A stretch of 33,241 nt of DNA from Candidatus Hydrogenedentes bacterium UBA2224 (lineage in GTDB: Bacteria > Hydrogenedentota > Hydrogenedentia > Hydrogenedentales > SLHB01). The stretch covers positions 39,294 to 72,534 of the forward strand of contig DDYW01000116.1 of NCBI GenBank assembly GCA_002348185.1. Direction: 5' to 3'. The translations under genes and the position numbers were made by a program. Numbering within the stretch: the stretch's first letter is position 1; each line of letters opens with the position of its first letter. The notes under the pieces were generated by a model. The model searched no databases. It saw only the letters and a list, made by a program, of their open reading frames with translations, and was not told where the DNA came from. Shown here piece by piece: positions 25,235 through 33,123 of this stretch.

Positions 25235-26475
25235 TGCTCCGGGCGCCCCATCAACAGGGCGCTGTGGGTACCTCCGAAGCTCATGGCACTAACCAGCACA
25301 GTGGCCACATCGTTCAGACGGGAACGTTGCGGCACGAAATCCAGGTCGCATTCCGGGTCCGGATCCTCGAGATTCAGCGTGGGGCAGATGCACCCGTTGT
25401 CCAGCGCCAGCGCGCCGGCCGCCAGGCCAAGCAGGCTGCCCGCGGCATAGGGCTGGCCCGCCATCGATTTTACGGCGGAAATCGGGACGCGGTACGCCCG
25501 TTCGCCCAGCGCGCGCTTGTACGAATTGGTCTCGCTGCGGTCATACATTTCCAGGGACACGCCGTGCGCCTGCACATGGTCCACGTCGGCCGGGACGGCG
25601 CCGGCGTCTTTCAGCGCCAGACGAATGGCTTCCGCCAGGCCCTTGCCTTCCGGATCCAGGGCCAGCGCGCTGTAAGCCTCCGCGGCCGAACCAAAGCCCA
25701 GGATCTTCGCCAGCACGCGCGCGCCGCGGGCTCGCGCATGGTCTTCGCGTTCCATCACCACGCAGACCGCCGCCTCGCTGAGCACGATCCCGTCCCGGTT
25801 GCGGTCAAACGGGCGCATGGCTTTCTCGGGTTCGTCGTTTCGTTTTGACAGGATGCCCAGGGAACATCCTGAAGCAAACGATAACGGGAAAATCGGGCAT
25901 TCGGTCGCCCCGACAAGGGCCGCGTCGGCCCGCTGGCGGCGGAGTTGTTCCGCGCCCCATTCGAGCGAGTCGAGCCCCGTCGCGCACCCGCTCGATATGG
26001 TGATGGCAGGCCCCGTGAACCCGAAATCAATAGTCACATTGACCGTCGCGGAGTGGCCTGAGAACCGGGACGACGACAAGCGGGGCACTTTCTTGAAACC
26101 GCCGCTTTCGTAGGCCTGCATGGCCTCGTAATACCCCTCCACCGGATCGCCGACGCTCGTGCCGATGCCCGTCGCGATCCGGTCGGGCGCATACCCCGCC
26201 CCCGCCAGGTCCGCGTCCTCCGCCGCCAGACGCGCGCTCGCAATCGCCTGGTGCACGTGCCGGCACCACGTGCGCACAATGTTCTTCTTCATGAAATCAT
26301 CGGGATTGAAGTCCCAGAGCTGTCCGCCGATCTGACAGGACATTTCAGACGCGTCGAACCGGTCGATCGGGCGGATGCCGGAACGTCCGTTGGCAATCGC
26401 GTCCCAGAACGCCTGGCGCCCGAGCCCGTTGCACGCCAATACCCCGATTCCCGTAATGACGATATCCGTCCGCAT
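25231..26475 (-). CDS. KAS II (FabF)-like beta-ketoacyl synthase with Cys-His-Gln site
   Basis: A 414-residue ketosynthase of FabF size and fold. Such enzymes condense an acyl group with malonyl-ACP. The nucleophile Cys164 lies in ISSGCATGLDS and the first His304 in HVQAHGVSLE. The second catalytic His, normally in KSMxGH, is replaced by Gln341 in KSMAGQPYAAGS (CAG, 25455-25453). DRNRDGIVLSEAA and SFGGTHSALL are normal. It may be a modified synthase in a special lipid or polyketide pathway rather than housekeeping FabF. AGGAGAAC lies directly before the ATG. It starts seven bases after the radical SAM gene. No acyl carrier protein gene is near. Confidence 0.9.
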   Translation of the reverse strand: MRTDIVITGIGVLACNGLGRQAFWDAIANGRSGIRPIDRFDASEMSCQIGGQLWDFNPDDFMKKNIVRTWCRHVHQAIASARLAAEDADLAGAGYAPDRIATGIGTSVGDPVEGYYEAMQAYESGGFKKVPRLSSSRFSGHSATVNVTIDFGFTGPAITISSGCATGLDSLEWGAEQLRRQRADAALVGATECPIFPLSFASGCSLGILSKRNDEPEKAMRPFDRNRDGIVLSEAAVCVVMEREDHARARGARVLAKILGFGSAAEAYSALALDPEGKGLAEAIRLALKDAGAVPADVDHVQAHGVSLEMYDRSETNSYKRALGERAYRVPISAVKSMAGQPYAAGSLLGLAAGALALDNGCICPTLNLEDPDPECDLDFVPQRSRLNDVATVLVSAMSFGGTHSALLMGRPEQ

Positions 26476-26482
26476 GTTCTCC

Positions 26483-28171
26483 TCAATTGCCCACGGCGGC
26501 TCGCAGGCCCGCGCCCTGCGCGAGACTCACTCCCGCGCCGGCGCGCACATTAAAGTCTTTCACCATGCGTGCGATGCCGTGTACGTCCCCCGTCAGGAAC
26601 CGTCGCATCACCTCGTTCCTGAACTCCATCAGCGTATTCTGCCATCCCAGCACGTGCGCTACAAGGGGCGTCTCCTGGAGCATGTACGCCGCCACTCCCA
26701 GTAATTCTACCTCATGAATCATGCTTTCGTGGCCTTGTAGCACCTGACTCGACGTCATCGTGCCCATCCGGTAGGGAAGAGATTCCCACCGGCCCGGAGG
26801 GGCGCCGAACCGCGAGCGTGTCCGAAGCAACTTGTCCAGCCGCGTACCGAACGACATGCCGAACCCGAAGCGCCAGGGCTGCTGATACCACGCCGTGCGC
26901 GGCAGCACCTCCGGCAGCTCGATCAGCCCCGCGTCGGGCCGCACCCGCTCGAGCAGGCGCAGGGTCTCGGCGCGCGTGTGATGGTCGTCCGCCGGCGTCG
27001 GGTAGATGAATCGCGCCACCGTAACCAGGCCGGCCTCCCGGCATCCGCGTAGAAGGCCCTCAATCCGGGTGATCCCGGTATTCAGGCCGAAATAGTCCCG
27101 CAACAGCCGTTGACTGCCGCTTCCGATCCGGTAGGCGATCGAGACGCATCCGGAGCCTTTGAGGATGGGAAGCAGCGGCGGATCGGCCGTGAGCAGGTTG
27201 CCTTCGCGCGAATAGACAGCCTGCGGGCCGCTCTCGTGGATGGCGCGGGCCACTTCAATCGCGTGCCCCGTGGGCGCTCCCTCGCCGGCCAGACGAAACG
27301 TCCCCACGCCGTACAGCGCCGCGATGCGCCGCATCTGGGCAGTCACCCGGTGGGCGGAGCGAAGACGCAAGCCGCCCTCCTGCCCCGGTTTCGGACAGTG
27401 GTTGCAGGTCTGGTCACAGCCGCGGCTCTCTTCGATGGGAAAGAGCTTCAGCTTGCGGTTGTTTCGCAGCGCACGGTAGACCTCCGCGTCGTACACGGGT
27501 TCAGGCAGGGCATTGAGATCCCGGACGTATTCCTGTTGCGTGTGGCAGGGGCGGTCCGTGCCCGGGAGAATGAGGTTCGGGAGGGTCGGCCACGCTTCCC
27601 GGTTATGGATGTTCTCCGCCAGCGCGGTCATCCCGATCTCCGGGTCGCCTGCGCAGACGCAGTCAAATGCGGTCGTGGTATTGACCAGTTGGCGTCCGTA
27701 CAGATCGGCAATGCGGCCGAAAGCCACGAGATACATGTTCGCCGCGTGCTGGCGGATGCGTTTCGCCAGCAGGATCGCGCTGTGGAGATCGTCCGGATGG
27801 TCGATTTTCAATGCGATGAAATCGATTCCGGGCGTCTGGCCAAGCTTCTCCGCAAGTTCCTCGCAACAGGCCACTTGGCGTGTTTGAAACGCGCGGTCGA
27901 TGGTGCGGAGCTGCCACAGCACGTGCAGCGCGCGCAAGGCGTTGAGCTGCACCCCCTCCAGAAAACGCTCCGCCATCTCATTCGTGGCGCCCCGCACCTC
28001 TTCCGGAAACAGCCGGTCCACCAGCCCAACCGTCCCGAAATCGCGGATCACCGTCTCATGTCCCTCCGCCAACAGGCATCCCGCCGTGGACGCCAATTCG
28101 TGGTCGGGCATAAGCGCCTCAAATGTAAATGGATACCCGGGAAAACGGACCAGGATGCTGTGCGATTTCAT
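26483..28171 (-). CDS. Radical SAM protein with N-terminal B12-binding-like domain
   Basis: A 562-residue protein. The [4Fe-4S]-binding motif is Cys252-x3-Cys256-x2-Cys259 (CDQTCNHC), followed by a TIM-barrel with GEGAPTGHAIE and RIGSGSQRLLRDYF segments. Residues 1-200 have a Rossmann-like layout matching the B12-binding domain of class B radical SAM methyltransferases and cyclases, without the DxHxxG lower-ligand motif. The last 120 residues are a helical domain of unknown role. The substrate is unknown; the neighbouring ketosynthase suggests an acyl or polyketide chain. The ATG at 28171 has AAGGAG upstream. The open frame continues much further 5', but that part is antisense to the heparinase gene. 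Confidence 0.88.
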   Translation of the reverse strand: MKSHSILVRFPGYPFTFEALMPDHELASTAGCLLAEGHETVIRDFGTVGLVDRLFPEEVRGATNEMAERFLEGVQLNALRALHVLWQLRTIDRAFQTRQVACCEELAEKLGQTPGIDFIALKIDHPDDLHSAILLAKRIRQHAANMYLVAFGRIADLYGRQLVNTTTAFDCVCAGDPEIGMTALAENIHNREAWPTLPNLILPGTDRPCHTQQEYVRDLNALPEPVYDAEVYRALRNNRKLKLFPIEESRGCDQTCNHCPKPGQEGGLRLRSAHRVTAQMRRIAALYGVGTFRLAGEGAPTGHAIEVARAIHESGPQAVYSREGNLLTADPPLLPILKGSGCVSIAYRIGSGSQRLLRDYFGLNTGITRIEGLLRGCREAGLVTVARFIYPTPADDHHTRAETLRLLERVRPDAGLIELPEVLPRTAWYQQPWRFGFGMSFGTRLDKLLRTRSRFGAPPGRWESLPYRMGTMTSSQVLQGHESMIHEVELLGVAAYMLQETPLVAHVLGWQNTLMEFRNEVMRRFLTGDVHGIARMVKDFNVRAGAGVSLAQGAGLRAAVGN

Positions 28172-28274
28172 ACCCTCTCCTTCGTGGCGTTCCTCCGTGA
28201 AGCACCCGCGGGATACCACAACATCTTGCGAAAATCCCTCCCCTGCGCGGGACACTACACAATATATCGTCCAG

Positions 28275-28303
28275 ATACTATCATGAACACCATATGTATG
28301 CAA
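28275..28303 (-). promoter_or_regulatory. Predicted promoter of the radical SAM-ketosynthase-kinase operon
   Basis: On the minus strand TTGCAT (28303-28298, 4/6) and TAGTAT (28280-28275, 4/6) are 17 bases apart in an AT-rich patch unlike its GC-rich surroundings. The leader is about 95-100 bases. No convincing sigma54 (-24/-12) site is visible. Confidence 0.45.
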
Positions 28304-28371
28304 GGAAAAAGGGAAGCCACAACACTTTGAGTCCTCAGGGCTTTCGCTCCCTCGTCCGCACCCGGAATCGT

Positions 28372-28384
28372 CCACAAATTGTGG
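28372..28384. promoter_or_regulatory. Palindrome between divergent promoters
   Basis: CCACAAATTGTGG is a perfect 6+1+6 inverted repeat, 70 bases upstream of the radical SAM operon promoter and about 135 bases upstream of the heparinase promoter. It is a possible shared operator. The rest of the 384-base gap shows no gene. Confidence 0.25.
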
Positions 28385-28472
28385 TCGGCGAGGCCTCACG
28401 ACGGGTTGGGGTGAGAGCAGGGGTGCGGAGCCCCAGAAGTGGGAGCGAGCGTCCCCCCACGCCCTGAACACC

Positions 28473-28499
28473 GCCTCCCATGCCTCCCATGCTTTCCAT
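28473..28499. repeat. Three-copy 9-bp tandem repeat
   Basis: GCCTCCCAT occurs twice in tandem and a third time as GCTTTCCAT. It is short, intergenic and ends 20 bases before the heparinase promoter. Confidence 0.5.
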
Positions 28500-28519
28500 A
28501 GCGCCCCCGGCGCGCGCGC

Positions 28520-28548
28520 TGGACACCCTGGGCCGGATTCGCTATGCT
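28520..28548 (+). promoter_or_regulatory. Heparinase-like gene promoter, apparently leaderless
   Basis: TGGACA (28520-28525, 5/6) and TATGCT (28543-28548, 4/6) are 17 bases apart. Seven bases then separate the -10 box from ATG at 28556, so transcription should begin at the start codon. No ribosome site is present. Confidence 0.45.
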
Positions 28549-28555
28549 CTGCTCC

Positions 28556-30373
28556 ATGATGCGAAATATTGCAGCCGTTACGATTCTGCTCCTGGCGGGC
28601 TGTTGGGCCGCCGGAGCGGCCGGGGAGGCATCGGCGATGCCTGCGGACCTGGACACCTTGCGCGGGTATCTCGAGCGTTCGGCCGAACGCCCCGCCCTTC
28701 CCGAGCTTGCAGCACAAGCGCCGGGCTCGCTCCTGGAAAGCCCGCACGGCCGCGACATCCTGGAGTGGGCGCGGAGCGCGGGCGGCGAGATTCCCGAGAC
28801 CACCCAGGCGCTCTACGACCGGTTCCGGGAGGCCGGCGAGCGGTTTCCGTATGAGAAACCGTACTTCGCCAAGCGGGAACTGCTGACGCGGCACGTGCTG
28901 GCGCTCTGGCTCAGCCCGGAAGACCGCGATCCCGGCCAGGTGTGCGCCCTGCTCGAGAGCGTGCTCGCCGAACCCACCTGGGTGTTGCCGGCCCACGAAC
29001 GCCCTGTGCCCTGGAACGTCGACCTCTTCTCGGCGGAAACCGCCTGCGACCTCGCTCACGTGCTGCTGCTTGTCGAAGACCGGCTGCCGCCGCCGCTTGC
29101 CGGACGTATCCGCGCCGAAGTCCGTACCCGCGTGATGGACCCGTATCTGGAGCACGCCCGTGAATACTGGTGGGACAGCGGTCGCAACAACTGGACCGGC
29201 GTCTGCGCCGGGGCCGTTGGCCAGACGTTTCTGCTTCTGGAACCCGGTGCCGGGCGCCAGGCGCTGGCCGTAAGCCTCGTGCTCGGGCAGATGGACCGGT
29301 TCCTGGCCAGGGCATTCGAGGAGGACGGCGCGTGCCTTGAAGGCATTGGCTACTGGAATTACGGGTTGCTTCATTGCGTGACGTTCGGCGAGATGCTCCA
29401 CGCGAAAACGAACGGCGCGGTGGATCTGCTGGCGCATCCCAAGCTCAAGGCCATCGCCACGTATCCCGCCACCGTGGCCATCGACCGGCACGTATTCGCC
29501 TCGTTCGCCGACAGCCACGAGCATTCCAGCATTGCCCCGTTTATCGCTGCCCGGCTCGCGCGACGCACCGGCGTCGAATCTCTGCTGACCCAGGCCGGCG
29601 GGATGTCTGACTGGCGCCTGACCTCCGTCCTGCGCAACCTCCTCTGGTGGCAGGGCCCCGCGGCCGGCGAGCCGGTGTTCGAAGACGCCTTCCTGCCTTC
29701 CGCGGGCGTCGTGAAGCTGGTGTGGGCCGCGGGCGGACAACGCGCCGTGCTGGCGGCCAAGGGCGGCCACAACGGCGAGCCGCACAACAACAACGACGTG
29801 GGCAGCTTCGTGCTGCGTATCGGCGAGGCCACCTACCTGTGCGATCCCGGCGCGGGACTCTACAGCCGCGACTACTTCAGTTCCAAGCGCTACGAGAACA
29901 TCTTCGCGAATTCCTACGGGCACAGCGTCCCGCGGATCGGCGGTGCATTGCAGTCCACGGGCGCGGAGTTCCGCGGGGTTGTGAGCGTTCCCTCGCCGAA
30001 ACAGGCGCGCATCGAGCTCACCGGCGCGTACCAGGCCGAGGGCCTCCGGGAAGCGGTGCGCACCTTTACGGTGCAGGAAGACGGCGTTCTCGCCATGGAC
30101 ACCCGCTACGCGTTTGAAGGCGCGGGCCTGGACGTCGAAGAAGCCTTCATCACCTGGCTGGACGTCGAGACCGACGGCGCGACCGCCCGCCTGCGTTCCG
30201 GCAGCGGGGTCCTCGAGATCCGCGCCGCCGCGGGCGAATTTGCGGCGGAACGACTCGAGGAAGCCTGCAAAGCCAACCACAAGAGCGGCGTGCTGACCCG
30301 GATCACCCTCCTTCAAGCCGCCGCCCCCGAAATCCAGAACCGCTACACGTTTGTCTATCTCCCGGCGGAATGA
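28556..30373 (+). CDS. Heparinase II/III-like polysaccharide lyase family lipoprotein
   Basis: A 605-residue protein. The N-terminus MMRNIAAVTILLLAGC is a lipoprotein signal with lipobox LLAGC, so it is probably anchored to a membrane facing the periplasm or outside. The first half is an alpha/alpha toroid with RNNWTGVCAGAVG, SWW-type aromatic patches and GIGYWNYG. The second half is the heparinase II/III beta-domain, with GGHNGEPHNNNDVGSF around His405 and His410, followed by YLCDPGAGLYSRDYF. Lyases of this kind cleave acidic polysaccharides (alginate, heparin-like chains); the substrate is not known. An ATG at 28544 would sit inside the -10 box, so I prefer 28556 (28559 also possible). Confidence 0.87.
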   Translation: MMRNIAAVTILLLAGCWAAGAAGEASAMPADLDTLRGYLERSAERPALPELAAQAPGSLLESPHGRDILEWARSAGGEIPETTQALYDRFREAGERFPYEKPYFAKRELLTRHVLALWLSPEDRDPGQVCALLESVLAEPTWVLPAHERPVPWNVDLFSAETACDLAHVLLLVEDRLPPPLAGRIRAEVRTRVMDPYLEHAREYWWDSGRNNWTGVCAGAVGQTFLLLEPGAGRQALAVSLVLGQMDRFLARAFEEDGACLEGIGYWNYGLLHCVTFGEMLHAKTNGAVDLLAHPKLKAIATYPATVAIDRHVFASFADSHEHSSIAPFIAARLARRTGVESLLTQAGGMSDWRLTSVLRNLLWWQGPAAGEPVFEDAFLPSAGVVKLVWAAGGQRAVLAAKGGHNGEPHNNNDVGSFVLRIGEATYLCDPGAGLYSRDYFSSKRYENIFANSYGHSVPRIGGALQSTGAEFRGVVSVPSPKQARIELTGAYQAEGLREAVRTFTVQEDGVLAMDTRYAFEGAGLDVEEAFITWLDVETDGATARLRSGSGVLEIRAAAGEFAAERLEEACKANHKSGVLTRITLLQAAAPEIQNRYTFVYLPAE

Positions 30374-30391
30374 TGCTCCAGGACGCCCTCG

Positions 30392-30425
30392 ACAGCCGCG
30401 GGCTGCTTGACGCAACCGCGGCTGT
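30392..30425 (+). terminator. Hairpin terminator after the heparinase-like gene
   Basis: ACAGCCGCGG and CCGCGGCTGT form a perfect 10-bp stem with a 14-base loop, 18 bases after the stop, followed by TATTGG. The T-tract is weak. Confidence 0.5.
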
Positions 30426-30485
30426 TATTGGAGAATCTCCCTGGGTGGCGCGGCCAGGCGGCCGTCGCCCCTGCGGGAGAACACC

Positions 30486-30881
30486 ATGCTGATGGATCTG
30501 GGCACCGCGACGGCGTCCTGGCTGGGGCATCTGCTCGGCAAGGCGGGGCAGTGGCTGGGCGCGCCTCCGCCCGACCGCTACGAGCGCATCACGGAGTACC
30601 GGAGCAACCCCATTCTGGCGCGGATGCGTCTCAGCGGGATCGTGTTCGGCAATGTGGTGCTGTATTCGGTCGACGACCCGGCCGTGCGGGTGCCGCGCTA
30701 CGACAGGCAAGGTTGTATCGGGCTGCGGGAACACGAATGGGCCCATGTCGCGCAATACCAGGGCTGGGGGGCCCTGTTCTGGGTCAAATACCTCGCGGCG
30801 GAAGTCGCCCGCCCGTTTTCCGTGAGCCGCGTTAACCGTTACGAGATGCAGGCCGACGACTCCTGCCGGAAATGGGTCTAG
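30486..30881 (+). CDS. Small HExxH zinc-binding (gluzincin-like) protein
   Basis: A 131-residue protein that I do not recognise by name. HEWAH (His83, Glu84, His87) in LREHEWAHVAQYQGWG is a zinc-peptidase motif. Glu120 in NRYEMQAD, 33 residues later, is well placed as the third ligand, as in very small gluzincin-like domains and DUF4157-type proteins. There is no signal peptide; a mildly amphipathic N-terminus (ASWLGHLLGKAGQWLG) is present. GGGAGA lies eight bases before the ATG. It follows the heparinase-like gene after a hairpin. Whether it cleaves proteins is unknown. Confidence 0.6.
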   Translation: MLMDLGTATASWLGHLLGKAGQWLGAPPPDRYERITEYRSNPILARMRLSGIVFGNVVLYSVDDPAVRVPRYDRQGCIGLREHEWAHVAQYQGWGALFWVKYLAAEVARPFSVSRVNRYEMQADDSCRKWV

Positions 30882-31565
30882 AGGGCGCAACCACTTGATC
30901 AAGAATGAGATAAGGGCATTTGCGACTCGTGATCTGGCACCGTAGGGCCCGTAGGGGAAGGAGATGCCCGGCGGGGAGCCGCAAAACCTTATTTTACATT
31001 GTTTTACGAGAAATCCTCCGTCAGTCGCATGATGACGTTCGTTGAGCGGCTTCTGCCGCAATCCCTTTGATTAGAGCGGTTTACAGGGAGCGCCGCGGCG
31101 CCTATCATTACTCAAAACCGGTGTTGTTTTATGTAAATTGCTGACTGTGAATTAGATACAGGCGGATTTGGGCACTTCTCCAGGTTCCAGCCGGTCCGCA
31201 TGAAACACAGCGGAAACATACCCGTTTCCCGGGAACCGCAGTCGAATGGAGACCCAGAGTCACGCCACCGACAACGCTTTGAGAACATCCCCGTTCTTCG
31301 CCGGTCATTCCCTTTGTTCAATGTGTACGGGTGGCTTGGGATCGCCACGTGCCAGCTCGGGATTCTACTTTCCAGGAATGCAGGCGAGGTCCCCGCATCC
31401 CACTCTGACCGTCCCCGGGCGAGCCGGCCGGCTCATGCGCTGCTGCCCCGTTTCTTCCGCGTCTTTCCTGCCCCGGGGGGCTTTGCGGCGGTTTTCATCT
31501 GCGCATATCCGCGTGCACCGGTGGATGTCGTCTTCGCGCCGCCGGGGAGAACTGTTTCAGAGAAT
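30882..31565. other. Long stretch with no convincing gene
   Basis: About 680 bases before the hisH promoter. The open frames here (for example 31200-31574 on the plus strand and 31112-31348 on the minus strand) have no family resemblance, poor starts and mixed composition. It is less GC-rich than its surroundings near 31000-31150. It contains two similar inverted repeats: GGAAAC-N6-GTTTCC at 31212-31229 and AGAAC-N6-GTTCT at 31282-31297. It may be regulatory or a decayed region. Confidence 0.5.
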
Positions 31566-31594
31566 TTGCGTTGATTTGGCGTGTTAAGTATAGT
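31566..31594 (+). promoter_or_regulatory. Predicted promoter of hisHF
   Basis: TTGCGT (31566-31571, 3/6) and TATAGT (31589-31594, 5/6) are 17 bases apart. The leader is about 68 bases to the GTG start of hisH. No attenuator with a His-rich leader peptide is visible. Confidence 0.45.
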
Positions 31595-31668
31595 ACCGCG
31601 TTCCGTTTCGAGTTCGGATGCCCGAATTCGAGAGATTACGCTGGTGGGACACTTTGCGGGAGCACGTT

Positions 31669-32292
31669 GTGATAGCCATAGTCGATTACAGGGCGGGCAA
31701 TCTGACCAGCGTCCGGCTGGCGCTGGAACACTTGGGTCTGCCTGCACGAGTTACGCACGAGCCGGGGGAAATCGCCGCCGCCGAGCGGGTCATATTTCCC
31801 GGAGTGGGAGCGGCCGGCTCCGCGATGAACAACCTGGCCGAACTCGGATTGACCGATGTTCTCCGCGACGTCGTGGAACGCGGCACGCCATTTCTGGGCA
31901 TCTGTCTCGGCGCGCAGGTCATTTTCGAGCATTCCGAGGAGGACGGAGGCGTGGACTGTCTTTCGATAGTCCCGGGCAAGGTACGCAAGTTCACGCCGTC
32001 GGATCCCCTCTGCAAAATCCCCCACATGGGCTGGAACACCATCGACCTGCGCGGGACACACCCGCTTTTCGAAGGCATCGAGAACGAAAGCGAGTTCTAT
32101 TTCGTACACAGCTACTATCCGGCGCCCTCGGACCCCTCCTACATCCTGGCGGAGACCGAGTACGCGGGCGCCCGGTTCGCCAGCGTGCTCGCAAAAGACA
32201 ATCTCGCGGCCACGCAGTTTCATCCCGAACGCTCCGGCCGGATTGGACTTCGGCTTCTGGAAAACTTCAGTACGTGGGACGGCTCATGCTGA
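31669..32292 (+). CDS. hisH: Imidazole glycerol phosphate synthase, glutaminase subunit
   Basis: A 207-residue class I glutamine amidotransferase that supplies ammonia to HisF in histidine synthesis. The nucleophile is Cys79 in GICLGAQ; His185 and Glu187 are in TQFHPERSG. FPGVGAAGSAM and KIPHMGWN are HisH signatures. GTG at 31669 is preferred because GGGAG lies six bases upstream and the family begins right there (IAIVDY); an ATG at 31618 would add 17 unmatched residues. The usual DYGAGN reads DYRAGN, a minor change. The last seven bases overlap hisF. Confidence 0.95.
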   Translation: MIAIVDYRAGNLTSVRLALEHLGLPARVTHEPGEIAAAERVIFPGVGAAGSAMNNLAELGLTDVLRDVVERGTPFLGICLGAQVIFEHSEEDGGVDCLSIVPGKVRKFTPSDPLCKIPHMGWNTIDLRGTHPLFEGIENESEFYFVHSYYPAPSDPSYILAETEYAGARFASVLAKDNLAATQFHPERSGRIGLRLLENFSTWDGSC

Positions 32293-33065
32293 CAAAACGA
32301 ATCATTCCGTGTCTCGACATCCGCAACCGCAAGGTCACCAAGGGCGTCAAGTTTCAAAACAACATCGAGCTGGGCGATCCCCTCGAGCTGGCGGTCGCCT
32401 ACAGTGAAGGCGGCGCCGACGAACTGGTGTTTTACGACATCACCGCGTCCGCCGAGGAACGCCCCATCGACATCGACATGGTCCGCGAGATCGGCAAAGT
32501 CATCCACATCCCGTTTGCCGTGGGCGGCGGGCTCCATTCCATCCGCGACATGTATGCCGTGCTCGATGCCGGCGCCGAGAAGGTCTCGGTCAATTCCCTG
32601 GCCGTCTCGAATCCGCCCATCATCGCCGAAATGGCCCGCGCCCTCGGACGCCAGAACATCGTCGTAGGCATGGATCCCGTGCGCACCGAGGATATCCGGA
32701 CCTGCCCCAGCGGATACGAGATCACCGTCCGCGGGTTCCGGGAACGCACCGGCATGGACGCGCTCGAATGGGCCAAACGCGCCGAAGAACTCGGCGCGGG
32801 GGAGATCGTGGTCAATTCCGTCGATGCCGACGGCACCCGCGCCGGATATGAGCTCGAACTGACCCGCTTGATCGCCACCCACACCAGCGTTCCCACAGTC
32901 GCCTCGGGCGGCGCGGGGACCTGCCAGCACATTGTCGAGGCTTTCACCTGGGCCCATGCCGACGCCGCCATCGTCGCGAGCATGGTGCATACCGGCGAAT
33001 TCACCATCGCGCAGATCAAGGACGCGCTGCTCCAGGCGGGCATCCCCGTGCGCAGAAGGTGGTAG
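32286..33065 (+). CDS. hisF: Imidazole glycerol phosphate synthase, cyclase subunit
   Basis: A 259-residue (beta/alpha)8 barrel that joins ammonia from HisH to PRFAR, giving imidazole glycerol phosphate and AICAR. The catalytic Asp11 (IIPCLD) and the second Asp in VVGMDPVR are present. So are VGGGLHS and ASGGAGT (phosphate sites) and NSVDADGTRAGY. The length is normal. Its ATG lies inside the end of hisH, so the two subunits are made together. The other his genes are not in the window. Confidence 0.96.
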   Translation: MLTKRIIPCLDIRNRKVTKGVKFQNNIELGDPLELAVAYSEGGADELVFYDITASAEERPIDIDMVREIGKVIHIPFAVGGGLHSIRDMYAVLDAGAEKVSVNSLAVSNPPIIAEMARALGRQNIVVGMDPVRTEDIRTCPSGYEITVRGFRERTGMDALEWAKRAEELGAGEIVVNSVDADGTRAGYELELTRLIATHTSVPTVASGGAGTCQHIVEAFTWAHADAAIVASMVHTGEFTIAQIKDALLQAGIPVRRRW

Positions 33066-33096
33066 TCCCGGAGCGGGGTGTCTTCCCCTGCGCTAC

Positions 33097-33123
33097 AAGA
33101 GCCCCGTTCTTTTGTGGGGTCTT
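33097..33123 (+). terminator. Hairpin terminator after hisF
   Basis: AAGA-CCCC pairs with GGGG-TCTT (one bulged G) around a ten-base T-rich loop, 31 bases past the hisF stop. The remaining bases to the window end (33124-33241) hold no convincing gene; a 38-codon open frame on the minus strand could be the tail of a gene beyond the edge. Confidence 0.45.

Noticed and set aside
28277..28320. Sigma54 promoter before the radical SAM operon
   Set aside because: TGGC and TTGC elements exist on the minus strand, but the GG-to-GC spacing is about five bases too long.
28172..30415. Long minus-strand extension of the radical SAM open frame (1310 residues in total)
   Set aside because: The part upstream of ATG 28171 is antisense to the heparinase-like gene, has no domain, and the ATG has a good AAGGAG site.
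31200..31574. Plus-strand open frames of 113-124 residues before hisH
   Set aside because: No ribosome site, no family resemblance, and two overlapping frames of equal quality. Most likely chance.
31433..31747. Minus-strand frame ending in a Lys-rich, histone-like tail
   Set aside because: It overlaps the hisH start and promoter, lacks a ribosome site, and only the last 40 residues look basic.
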